A stretch of 64,000 bases of DNA from Pomphorhynchus laevis (Eukaryota; Acanthocephala; Palaeacanthocephala; Echinorhynchida; Pomphorhynchidae): contig WNNJ02001417.1 of NCBI GenBank assembly GCA_012934845.2, positions 30,729 to 94,728 on the forward strand, written 5' to 3'. Under the pieces are notes generated by a model. It made no database searches. It had not been told where the DNA came from and worked only from the letters and a program-made list of their open reading frames with translations. Shown one piece after another: positions 55,188 through 64,000 of the stretch (positions are counted from its first letter, which is position 1; the number at the start of each line of letters is the position of its first letter). Position numbers and translations under genes: made by a program.

Positions 55188-58122
55188 ATGATGATGTGCA
55201 TTCTCGGGGGTAGCACGTCTCAACGTGCTCCTATCATTGGCTACACCAATATTCGTAGTTTAATTTCGAATCTTGATGATGTTAGAGTTTGGACGCATTC
55301 TATGCATACATACGTGTTGGCTATTTCTGAGACGTGGTTACACCATGCCATTTCTGATAACGTAGGATCTATTCTAGGTTATCAATTATTACGTTCAGAT
55401 AAATGCCATCCTAGGAGGGGTGGTGGAGTAGCACTTTATGTTCATGATTGAAACGTTATTAGCAATATAGTGAGATATTCAAATGGAGAAGAGACACGTG
55501 AGTGCTTAATAGTTTATCTTCTTATATATAGCCTCCACGTTTCATTGGGTGTTCTTTATCGAACACCCAAATCAGCCATTTTAGATGATGAGCTGATGCA
55601 TAATTTAATTAGAGCTTGTAGTATGCGTGATCACTCGTTCATCTTAGTTGGTGATTTTAATCTACCGACCCTGGTGATTGATCAAGATGGCAACAGTATT
55701 ATTGGTAACTGTTTCAGTGAGTATAAGAATCTATGGAAGTTCTTGGTATGTAATCAATTACTCATTCAGCATGTATCTGTTCCTACTAGATTTGGCATTG
55801 ATAGAGTACGTTCTATACTTGATCTTGTATTTTCTCAAAGAGATGGTAAGATATGTGACCTATCCCCTAATCATCCAATAGGAGGAAGTGATCACTGTGT
55901 TTTGGTGTTCAAGCTGACTATAGCTTCAGATATTCTTGCAATCGATGCCGAACCTGCATTGACGAAGAGATCATGGCATCATGTTGATGTTGAGATGTTA
56001 CAACAGTTTGTGCCCTCGTTGAACTTTGAGTGTGGTGATGTTGGAAGCCAGAAACGTTGGCACTTCATTCGAGATTTACTAATTCGTATATCTGATTATT
56101 TTGCACCGCGTAGATTTATACGTAAAACTGCTCATAAGAAGCCTCCGTGGTTTGACAGTAGTCTTCGTGAAGCTCTCAAAAGACGCAACACTTTGTTCAG
56201 AAAGTGTAGGCACAAAGGTAATTTGATTGCTCAATTCAAACTTGCTCGCAATGCATATAAACGTCCCATAATTAAGAAACGAATGGAGTAGGATGACCAA
56301 ATTGTGCAATCTTTAAATAGCTCGCCTAAACGCTTTTGGTCACATGTTCGTCAAAGTACGCGTACTTATTGTGCAATCACTAGATTATCATCAAACGGTA
56401 AGTTGCTTGATTCCCCTTCTGACGTTGCTAATGAGTTTGCTAATGCATTTGACCTACACAATACTAGTTCGACCATAGAAGATAGTGTTCAGACAGTCAG
56501 TTTTCCTACGTGCTTTAGTGCTCCTATTATAATCAACGTGGATGATGTGGCTTGGAGGTTATCACATTTGTCGTCTTCACCTTCTTGAGGTCCTGATGAT
56601 ATGCATCCGCATCTACTCAGGGTGTTGAGTCAACATTTGGCTCTTTCGGTCACTAGCTTGTTTCAGGCATCTCTGGATAGCATGGATGTACCGTCTGAAT
56701 GGAAGAGTGTGATAGTGGTCCAGTATTCAAAAAGGGTGACCTGCAGCTAGCAGACAACTATCGAGCTATAAGTCTTACAAGTCATTTGGGTAAGGTACTG
56801 GAAAGGATCATCCACGAACATATATTTAGATACTTGAGCATATCAGATCAACATAGCTTTATGCAAATGGCTTCAGAAAAGGACGTTTTTGCCTTACCAA
56901 CCTTTTGTCTGCCCGTGAGGCCTGGATTGATCAATGTATCAAGGAAAGGTAGTTGACGTTATTCTGTTCGATATTAGTCGTGCGTTTGATCGTGTTCCCC
57001 ATAGTCTCCTCATTCAAACAGTGACCAGCTACGGCAGTAATAGCTCAGTTATAGGATGGATTAAAGATTTTCTATCTAACAGATCTTTCAGAGTACGAGT
57101 TGGTAGTACCCTATCCTCACCGCATTTAATTACGTCAGGAGTTCCTCAGGGTTCTGTACTAGGACATTTATTGTTTAATATGCCCATGAACAGTTTACTC
57201 ACACAACTCCATTGTCCGTGTTTAGCCTTTGATGACGACATCAAAATATGATGTGAGGTCATATCTGCAGATGACCATATCCGCTTACAGCGTGACATTG
57301 ACAGGGTTTATACATGGAGTGTTAATACTGGGGTATTGTTAAACATTTCTAAGTGCTCATACATTCGTCTCGGCAGATCCAATGTCTCTTCCTTGTATAG
57401 TGTCGGGACATATAGTATCATTTCGTCTAATAAGGTTCGTGATCTTGGCATACTTATGCAATCGACACTTAAAACTAGAATGGATACTGAAAGATATTGC
57501 ATTTCAGTAAGTAAGATGATTTATCTGATTAAAACTTGCTTCTTGTCAAAATCTCATCAGTGTTTTGCTCGGCTATATAATGCGCTTGTTCGTCCCCATA
57601 TCGAATATGCTATTCAGGCATCATTCCCTTCCACAAGAGGTGAATGAGGGATTTGGAAAGAAATCTACGTCGTGACAGCAAGCTCGTTCGAGGGTGTAAA
57701 ATGATGAGTTATAGCGATCGTTAAACTTTAATAGGCATGATATCAGTGCAAGCCAGACTACTCGTTCTGGATCTCGATGTGGTCAATAGTAAAGGGGATA
57801 GACGCCTACCCAAGTGTATGTGTTGAATTGAATGTCCGACAAAGTCGGACATTCTCTCGGGGTCATTCTCTCTAGGGGTCATTCTCTCGCGTTACGCGCA
57901 AGACAAATTGGAAGGTCGACAATGGTATCGCGATTGTCACGCAGAGTGAGAAAGTTGTGGAACGCATTGCCTCACGACATCATGACTGCGTCATCATTGA
58001 GCCAATTCAAAGCCATGGTCAACACTTGGATAAGACACGCTGATCAAGGCAACATTGAAAGTTCTTATCCTTGGTTTCGTTGTAATTGGTATGTTTGTTT
58101 CATGTGTTGTAATGTACGATGA
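55188..58122 (+). pseudogene. LINE family A ORF2, third copy (several breaks)
   Basis: Endonuclease blocks lie in 55188-55451 (GYTNIRSLISN, ISETWLHHAI, RRGGGVALYV) and 55470-56291 (LVGDFNLPTLVI, SILDLVFSQR, GGSDHCVLVF, KKPPWFDSSL). RT lies in 56304-56588, 56699-56956 (NYRAISLTSHLGKVLERI), 56934-57251 (FDISRAFDRVPHS, SGVPQGSVLGHLLF) and 57336-57647. The motif C region near 57225 reads FDDDIKI instead of FADDLKI. The C-terminal block KLWNALPHDIM is in 57832-58122. At least six frame disruptions exist. Confidence 0.75.
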
Positions 58123-58250
58123 GCGGGCAAAACGGCCTTTTTGGTCAAAGCCCTGTATATAATTTTTTTAAGAGAAAGCATTTTATTTATAGCTAAAGAA
58201 AGATAAACGACACCAAAAATTTGACTGTGATAAGTTTCAATTAATTAAAC

Positions 58251-58499
58251 TCAGTGTACTCCGCTTGTCGAGGTACCAGCGCTAGTAGGATGTCCCCTCG
58301 TTGATCGTGCAGCCCGGATGCACATTGATGCAGACTTGGCCATAACGATGCTTATTTTGGAACGCAATTTTCTTATCAGATCACTATAAGTGTGTAATCC
58401 CCTGCCCGCACTTAGTGACGCAATTCTTTTGATCGTCAAGTCCGCCGCCAATAGCGCCCTTTCCTGCGATGACAAAGAATATGAATGATGATCTTTCAT
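58251..58499 (-). pseudogene. LINE family D-like C-terminal fragment
   Basis: The 82-codon minus frame ends in KISIVMAKSASMCIRAARSTRG, matching the closing block at 45500-45695 in position and pattern. The rest of this second D-family copy is missing. A G-rich short repeat (TATTGGAAA-type, 58540-58615) separates it from the (TA)n tract. Confidence 0.6.
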
Positions 58500-58614
58500 A
58501 CCGGCACACTATCTTCTCGTACTTGGCCCGCTTTCGTCTCTTGTGATATTGGAAAGTGGTAGTGTGTATTGGAAAAGGGTGGTGCGTATCTTTCGTGATA
58601 TTGGAAAGGGGTGG

Positions 58615-58679
<65 letters not shown>
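58615..58679. repeat. (TA)n microsatellite, left border of satellite
   Basis: There are about 32 TA dinucleotides. On its right the 357-bp satellite begins partway through a monomer. Confidence 0.95.
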
Positions 58680-58681
<2 letters not shown>

Positions 58682-59956
58682 CATAAGAGTTTCGTTTAAA
58701 TCGGTATTGCTCGAGATTGCGATTAGCAATTCTTTCCGTATATTTAAGTAAGTGTTCGAATCGAGCATATTCTTCAGTCTGCAAACTCTCGTCACTCCTA
58801 GACGGTCATGTGATAGCCGGCAGCCATCGTCAGTAAGATGAACTATCACACGCCGTTTCGGCTGCCTCTTTGACATTGTGAAAATGCATTTCCGACATCT
58901 AGCTTAAATTGTTGGTGGCGTTAGCTCTTAAATCCAACAATTTGCAATGCAGACCATCATAAACAACCAGAGGATCAAACTTTCGGATGCTTGACTGTAA
59001 GAAACCGAGATTGAGTGGATCAATTCTTTCTATATAATCATAAGAGTTTCGTTTAAATCGGTATTGCTCGAGATTGCGATTAGCAATTCTTTCCGTATAT
59101 TTAAGTAAGTGTTCGAATCGAGCATATTCTTCAGTCTGCAAACTCTCGTCACTCCTAGACGGTCATGTGATAGCGGCAGCCATCGTCAGTAAGATGAACT
59201 ATCACACGCCGTTTCGGCTGCCTCTGTGACATTGTGAAAATGCATTTCCGACATCTAGCTTAAATTGTTGGTGGCGTTAACTCTTAAATCCAACAATTTG
59301 CAATGCAGACCATCATAAACAACCAGAGGATCAAACTTTCGGATGCTTGACTGTAAGAAACCGAGATTGAGTGGATCAATTCTTTCTATATAATCATAAG
59401 AGTTTCGTTTAAATCGGTATTGCTCGAGATTGCGATTAGCAATTCTTTCCGTATATTTAAGTAAGTGTTCGAATCGAGCATATTCTTCAGTCTGCAAACT
59501 CTCGTCACTCCTAGACGGTCATGTGATAGCCGGCAGCCATCGTCAGTAATATGAACTATCACACGCCGTTTCGGCTGCCTCTGTGACATTGTGAAAATGC
59601 ATTTCCGACATCTAGCTTAAATTGTTGGTTGCGTTAGCTCTTAAATCCAACAATTTGCAATGCAGACCATCATAAACAACCAGAGGATCAAACTTTCGGA
59701 TGCTTGACTGTAAGAAACCGAGATTGAGTGGATCAATTCTTTCTATATAATCATAAGAGTTTCGTTTAAATCGGTATTGCTCGAGATTGCGATTAGCAAT
59801 TCTTTCCGTATATTTAAGTAAGTGTTCGAATCGAGCATATTCTTCAGTCTGCAAACTCTCGTCACTCCTAGACGGTCATGTGATAGCCGGCAGCCATCGT
59901 CAGTAATATGAACTATCACACGCCGTTTCGGCTGCCTCTGTGACATTGTGAAAATA
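58680..59956 (-). repeat. 357-bp satellite, minus-oriented block (~3.6 units)
   Basis: Units recur every 356-357 bases (for example GTTTCGTTTAAATCGG at about 58688, 59045, 59402 and 59759). Units are nearly identical, so the amplification or its homogenisation is recent. Each unit contains an 80-codon frame (EEYARFEHLL ... NATNNLS) read on minus. Confidence 0.95.
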
Positions 59957-61462
59957 GCTGCCGGCTATCACATGACCGTCTAGGAGTGACGAGAGTTTGC
60001 AGACTGAAGAATATGCTCGATTCGAACACTTACTTAAATATACGGAAAGAATTGCTAATCGCAATCTCGAGCAATACCGATTTAAACGAAACTCTTATGA
60101 TTATATAGAAAGAATTGATCCACTCAATCTCGGTTTCTTACAGTCAAGCATCCGAAAGTTTGATCCTCTGGTTGTTTATGATGGTCTGCATTGCAAATTG
60201 TTGGATTTAAGAGCAAACGCCACCAACAATTTAAGCTAGATGTCGGAAATGCATTTTCACAATGTCACAGAGGCAGCCGAAACGGCGTGTGATAGTTCAT
60301 CTTACTGACGATGGCTGCCGGCTATCACATGACCGTCTAGGAGTGACGAGAGTTTGCAGACTGAAGAATATGCTCGATTCGAACACTTACTTAAATATAC
60401 GGAAAGAATTGCTAATCGCAATCTCGAGCAATACCGATTTAAACGAAACTCTTATGATTATATAGAAAGAATTGATCCACTCAATCTCGGTTTCTTACAG
60501 TCAAGCATCCGAAAGTTTGATCCTCTGGTTGTTTATGATGGTCTGCATTGCAAATTGTTGTATTTAAGAGCTAACGCCACCAACAATTTAAGCTAGATGT
60601 CGGAAATGCATTTTCACAATGTCACAGAGGCAGCCGAAACGGCGTGTGATAGTTCATCTTACTGACGATGGCTGCCGGCTATCACATGACCGTCTAGGAG
60701 TGACGAGAGTTTGCAGACTGAAGAATATGCTCGATTCGAACACTTACTTAAATATACGGAAAGAATTGCTAATCGCAATCTCGAGCAATACCGATTTAAA
60801 CGAAACTCTTATGATTATATAGAAAGAATTGATCCACTCAATCTCGGTTTCTTACAGTCAAGCATCCGAAAGTTTGATCCTCTGGTTGTTTATGATGGTC
60901 TGCATTGCAAATTGTTGGATTTAAGAGCTAACGCCACCAACAATTTAAGCTAGATGTCGAAAATGCATTTTCACAATGTCACAGAGGCAGCCGAAACGGC
61001 GTGTGATAGTTCATCTTACTGACGATGGCTGCCGGCTATCACATGACCGTCTAGGAGTGACGAGATTTTGCAGACTGAAGAATATGCTCGATTCGAACAC
61101 TTACTTAAATATACGGAAAGAATTGCTAATCGCAATCTCGAGCAATACCGATTTAAACAAAACTCTTATGATTATATAGAAAGAATTGATCCACTCAATC
61201 TCGGTTTCTTACAGTCAAGCATCCGAAAGTTTGATCCTCTGGTTGTTTATGATGGTCTGCATTGCAAATTGTTGGATTTAAGAGCTAACGCCACCAACAA
61301 TTTAAGCTAGATGTCGGAAATGCATTTTCACAATGTCACAGAGGCAGCCGAAACGGTGTGTGATAGTTCATCTTACTGACGATGGCTGCCGGCTATCACA
61401 TGACCGTCTAGGAGTGACGAGAGTTTGCAGACTGAAGAATATGCTCGATTCGAACACTTACT

Positions 61463-61465
<3 letters not shown>
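59957..61465 (+). repeat. 357-bp satellite, plus-oriented block (~4.2 units)
   Basis: This is the same monomer as the preceding block but inverted, at 357-base spacing (80-codon frames end at 60239, 60596, 60953 and 61310). The switch at about 59956 joins GTGAAAAT to AGCTGCCGG without a matching hairpin arm, so it is a head-to-head junction rather than a perfect palindrome. The 80-codon frame begins at TTGCAG, which looks like a splice acceptor, not at an ATG. It may derive from an exon, but no gene is recognised. Confidence 0.95.

Positions 61466-61529
<64 letters not shown>
61466..61529. repeat. (TA)n microsatellite, right border of satellite
   Basis: There are about 32 TA dinucleotides, following a truncated satellite unit (CTTACTTAAATA) and preceding the 293-bp repeat. 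Its length is close to that of the left tract. Confidence 0.95.
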
Positions 61530-61535
<6 letters not shown>

Positions 61536-61605
61536 ACTAATAAGTAAACGGGGGAAACGGACATAACTGGGTATTGGAAACCATCACAGTCCATCAGTAA
61601 TCAAA

Positions 61606-61646
61606 TCCCTAGACCGGTTTCTGCTTATTGAGCTTCATCAGTAGGG
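61606..61646 (-). ncRNA. Type I hammerhead ribozyme, retrozyme unit 1
   Basis: On minus: stem I strand CCCUA, core CUGAUGA (61641-61635), helix II GCU-CAAUA-AGC with an A/A mismatch at its base, GAAA (61621-61618), stem III ACC/GGU with no loop, cleavage triplet GUC (cut between 61612 and 61611), then UAGGG, which pairs with CCCUA. Every conserved core base is present. Confidence 0.8.
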
Positions 61647-61898
61647 TCCAGATTTTAAGAGTGTTCAGAGATCCTCCACCACAGTTTAGACGGGTTCACC
61701 ACAAGGATGATTATAACAACACGACCTTCAAGTCCACAGGCGATCACAAAAGTTATTCGGCAGTATATTATATAAATATTTATGCAGCCTGCCCCCGGAT
61801 CGCAGAGCGATACGGCATTATAGTTGTTACTAATAAGTAAACGGGGGAAACGGACATAACTGGGTATTGGAAACCATCACAGTCCATCAGTAATCAAA

Positions 61899-61939
61899 TC
61901 CCTAGACCGGTTTCTGCTTATTGAGCTTCATCAGTAGGG
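61899..61939 (-). ncRNA. Type I hammerhead ribozyme, retrozyme unit 2
   Basis: This is identical in core and stems to the ribozyme 293 bases to the left: CUGAUGA at 61934-61928, GAAA at 61914-61911, and stem I CCCUA/UAGGG. The two sites would release a unit-length RNA of 293 bases. Confidence 0.8.
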
Positions 61940-62164
61940 TCCAGATTTTAAGAGTGTTCAGAGATCCTCCACCACAGTTTAGACGGGTTCACCACAAGGA
62001 TGATTATAACAACACGACCTTCAAGTCCACAGGCGATCACAAAAGTGATTCGGCAGTATATTATATAAATATTTTTGCAGCCTGCCCCCGGATCGCAGAG
62101 CGATACGGCATTATAGTTGTTACTAATAAGTACACGGGGAAAACGGACATAACTGGGTATTGGA

Positions 62165-63232
62165 AACCATCACATTCTAAACAAGGTTGGAGAACTACAA
62201 TTTACAATTGATATTCCGAGTAATCATCGAATACCATTTTTAGATGTAGAGGTGTATAAGAACAGAGTTGGGAGGTGGCAAACTACGGCACATACTAAAA
62301 TGGATGGCGTAAAATCTTACATTCATGCGAGTAGCTGTCATCATCCCGCAGTGAAGCGACTGATGATTAGAAACGAAGCATATCGGTACAGGAAATTATG
62401 TTCAACAAACGAGGAGTTCGAACGAAATGTCGCTGTTCTACAGAAAGAATTACAAGGAAGAGGGTATGCAACTAGACAAATTACAAGACAATGTAATATG
62501 GTTCGCAGACACACTAGGAAAGAGCTACTAACGAAGTCGGGTTATTGTAAGGATAATAACATCACTAACACCAACAATGAGGGTAGTAACATCGAATCTC
62601 CCACAATACGTAAGAGTTCTGAATTTAGCTTTAATACCACGTTTAAGTATACCCCAGTTATACGTGATATGCAGAAGAATATAGATACGGCATTCACACG
62701 CGTTCAGTTATCAGGAGTTAAAGGCTTAAGAATGCCTAGAATTTGCTTTAAAAATAATCGGAACATACGTGCAACGTTATTAAGAAATAAACAGCATGAA
62801 GTGACACCTAAAGGCCGAAACACAGCGTGTGACGATAAGAGATGCAAGTGCTGTCGTGAAATGAATGACACCGAAACATTTAGCAGTTCGTATACTGGTC
62901 TTGATTACAGGATTGTAGGAGTAAACAATTGCAAAAGTAAAGCTAATGTTTATTTGGCCAGCTGTACAAACTGCAACAAACAATACATCGGAGAGACATC
63001 TGACAAGATGCACATCCGAGCCAACAATCGCAGATCTGACATAAAAATTAAGAAAAATACGAGCGATGGCATGGTTAGTCACGTAATTGAGAATGAGGGA
63101 CACAGGTATAATACAACAATATTACGGTCTGGACTCGACAACACACGACTCAGAAAACACGAGGAATTATATTGGATAGCACAATTGATGAGCGACAAAT
63201 CACTAAACACGCAGCATTGTTTTAAATTGTAA
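62165..63232 (+). CDS. Penelope-like protein: RT C-terminus and GIY-YIG endonuclease
   Basis: The frame is open from about 62165; no ATG begins it, as expected for a truncated copy. IPFLDVEVYKN is the conserved (L/I)PFLDV block after the RT catalytic centre (YADD is not included). A linker of about 190 residues follows. The Cys cluster CDDKRCKCC is near 62830, then GLDYRIVG, and the GIY-YIG domain VYLASCTNCNKQYIGET (62947-62998) with R (HIRANN), H (VSHVIENEGH) and E (RKHEELYWI) residues present. The protein would cut DNA and prime reverse transcription. The endonuclease looks intact; RT is not. Confidence 0.85.
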   Translation, partial: NHHILNKVGELQFTIDIPSNHRIPFLDVEVYKNRVGRWQTTAHTKMDGVKSYIHASSCHHPAVKRLMIRNEAYRYRKLCSTNEEFERNVAVLQKELQGRGYATRQITRQCNMVRRHTRKELLTKSGYCKDNNITNTNNEGSNIESPTIRKSSEFSFNTTFKYTPVIRDMQKNIDTAFTRVQLSGVKGLRMPRICFKNNRNIRATLLRNKQHEVTPKGRNTACDDKRCKCCREMNDTETFSSSYTGLDYRIVGVNNCKSKANVYLASCTNCNKQYIGETSDKMHIRANNRRSDIKIKKNTSDGMVSHVIENEGHRYNTTILRSGLDNTRLRKHEELYWIAQLMSDKSLNTQHCFKL

Positions 63233-63291
63233 TAGATTCTTTCGCGGAAATCGTAATACATAGTCAGATACTCAGTGAAGTTTGAGTGTGC

Positions 63292-63327
63292 ATTAACTGA
63301 TGAAGACAATAGTCGAAACGTTTTAAT
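63292..63327 (+). ncRNA. Hammerhead ribozyme downstream of Penelope-like ORF
   Basis: On plus: AUUAA (63292-63296), CUGAUGA (63297-63303), helix II GAC-AAUA-GUC with one extra A, GAAA (63315-63318), stem III AC/GU without loop, triplet GUU (cut after 63322), then UUAAU (63323-63327), which pairs with AUUAA. It lies about 60 bases past the ORF stop, where Penelope-like elements are known to carry such motifs. Confidence 0.75.
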
Positions 63328-63581
63328 TATAAAAAAATACTTCTTTCCTCAATTAGAAAATCTTTTATATACAAATATATGGAAGAGTCTACAATAGACC
63401 TTGAGGGGCAATTATATACTCGAATAAATATATATATCACTATGTTTTCCTCATGAAGAGGCATAAACACCAGGCAGCATTCTATATATCCTCATCAGAT
63501 CAAGAAATAGAACCGAATTATTCTCGCAATATTCAAAGTCGCTTAATATGCCCAGTCATTTTATGTGTGACGACAAACTTC

Positions 63582-63629
63582 ACAACGGTATACGCGTTTC
63601 GCTCTAACGGAGCTCATCAGTACCGTGAC
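63582..63629 (-). ncRNA. Third hammerhead ribozyme, opposite orientation
   Basis: On minus: CGGUA, CUGAUGA (63620-63614), perfect helix II GCUC-CGUUA-GAGC, GAAA (63600-63597), stem III ACG/CGU without loop, triplet GUA (cut between 63591 and 63590), then UACCG, which pairs with CGGUA. A further CAC/GUG pairing extends stem I. This is the best-formed of the three. No coding region follows on minus within the window, so it may be the end of another Penelope-like copy or a retrozyme. Confidence 0.8.
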
Positions 63630-64000
63630 TTTAATAATCATCCATAGGCACCTTAACACACGCTTAAACAATGTCTAAAGCTCGAAAAACAGAACTACCC
63701 TTAATCTGAATCATCAGAGGAAATTTAGCATAAGCTCTGTGCATGGCAGTGCGTATTGCGGTTTAACCATGCATCAGGCACTAAATTCCTTTTAATAGAA
63801 ATGCTGTTTAACAGGGACACTTTAAAGTGTACAAATATATAAAATATAATTTGTTGTTACACCTGCCCTGGGACACTCACTGGTGTACTATATATATTTT
63901 GTCATTAAAAGATATAGATACATTTATATATACATTTTTATACATTATATAATAATACATTTTGTATTATTATATTATTATATTATTATACATTTTGTAT
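63630..64000. other. Unassigned A+T-rich end of window
   Basis: No gene is seen. The last about 130 bases are TATATA/TTATTATA-type simple sequence. Confidence 0.5.

Larger units (their letters stand above)
53800..58165 (+). mobile_element. LINE family A, third copy (decayed)
   Basis: ORF1 starts at ATG 53868. ORF2 blocks run from about 55190 to 58080, and the 3' end at about 58127-58165 has AACGGCC-TTTTT-GGTC and GCCCTGTATATAA, a variant of the family hairpin. Frames change about every 200-800 bases, so this copy is older than the one at 5882. Its 5' end abuts LINE C. Confidence 0.8.
61530..62164 (-). repeat. 293-bp tandem repeat with hammerhead ribozyme (retrozyme-like)
   Basis: Units start at 61530, 61823 and 62116 (GTTGTTACTAATAAG). 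Two are complete and the third stops after about 49 bases, where Penelope-like coding sequence takes over. The minus strand of each full unit holds a type I hammerhead. Small tandem hammerhead repeats of this size, associated with Penelope-like elements, are known as animal retrozymes and give small circular RNAs. Assignment here rests on unit size, ribozyme and neighbour. The plus frames in the units have no recognised product. Confidence 0.75.
62165..63340 (+). mobile_element. Penelope-like retroelement, 5'-truncated
   Basis: Coding sequence enters directly from the partial 293-bp unit at about 62165 (ILNKVGELQFT, then IPSNHRIPFLDVEVYKN) and runs to 63232. It is followed by a hammerhead at about 63292-63327. 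Only the last part of RT is present, so the copy is non-autonomous. The GIY-YIG endonuclease with the preceding Cys cluster is of the Neptune-like type. Confidence 0.85.

Noticed and set aside
59940-60330. Possible hammerhead in the 357-bp satellite (CUGACGA with GGCUGCC and GGCAGCC-GAAAC)
   Set aside because: The two helix II arms can pair only across most of a monomer, and no stem I or stem III with a valid cleavage triplet is found.
61628-62211. Two similar 70-96 codon proteins in the 293-bp repeat
   Set aside because: They are frames of a tandem non-coding repeat. The ribozyme is on the opposite strand and the frames start without ATG.

Overview
The window looks like a repeat-dominated stretch of an invertebrate animal genome; the species cannot be named from the sequence. 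Supporting this are several non-LTR retrotransposon (LINE) families, a Penelope-like element with hammerhead ribozymes, a Ty3/Gypsy fossil, a hAT DNA transposon, two satellite arrays, and one clearly recognisable host gene, an intronless eukaryotic-type thymidylate kinase (32693-33340, minus). No tRNA, rRNA or CRISPR was found.

Layout. 1-2400: A+T-rich repeats with a foldback element, interrupting a fragment of LINE family A (CR1-like, PHD-like finger in ORF1). 2400-16285: nested LINEs; a nearly complete family A copy (5882-10480) sits inside an older family B copy (3230-5881 plus 10481-11815), followed by another B copy (11830-15876). 16286-19955: a broken Ty3/Gypsy element with very short LTRs and a 5-bp target duplication. 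19985-24530: a second near-full family A LINE (minus). 25068-27974: a B fragment cut by a hAT transposon, which is itself truncated by another B copy. 27975-28800: an acidic, tandemly duplicated coding fragment. 30142-32245: pieces of an RTE-like LINE and a family A ORF1. 32693-33340: thymidylate kinase. 34486-37683: the best-bounded B copy. 38925-39445: RT fragment of another LINE. 39446-44225: a 20-bp satellite of about 240 units with a higher-order pattern. 45400-48520: LINE family D, which carries a cysteine-rich CXC-like segment, RT and a restriction-like endonuclease. 48900-53770: LINE family C (zinc-knuckle ORF1, AP-endonuclease/RT ORF2), split by a B copy. 53800-58165: a third family A LINE.

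The last 6 kb is the most unusual part. A 357-bp satellite is arranged head to head (about 3.6 units on minus, then about 4.2 on plus) between two (TA)n tracts. It is followed by a 293-bp tandem repeat carrying a type I hammerhead ribozyme on the minus strand (a candidate animal retrozyme), a Penelope-like ORF (RT end plus GIY-YIG endonuclease), a second hammerhead just downstream of that ORF on plus, and a third on minus. The three hammerheads have different stem sequences, yet each folds with a 5-bp stem I and a minimal 2-3 bp stem III.

Most coding material therefore belongs to mobile elements. LINE families A and B both have overlapping ORF1/ORF2. Family A copies share a 3'-end hairpin and a simple-sequence tail that could be the recognition site for their own RT.
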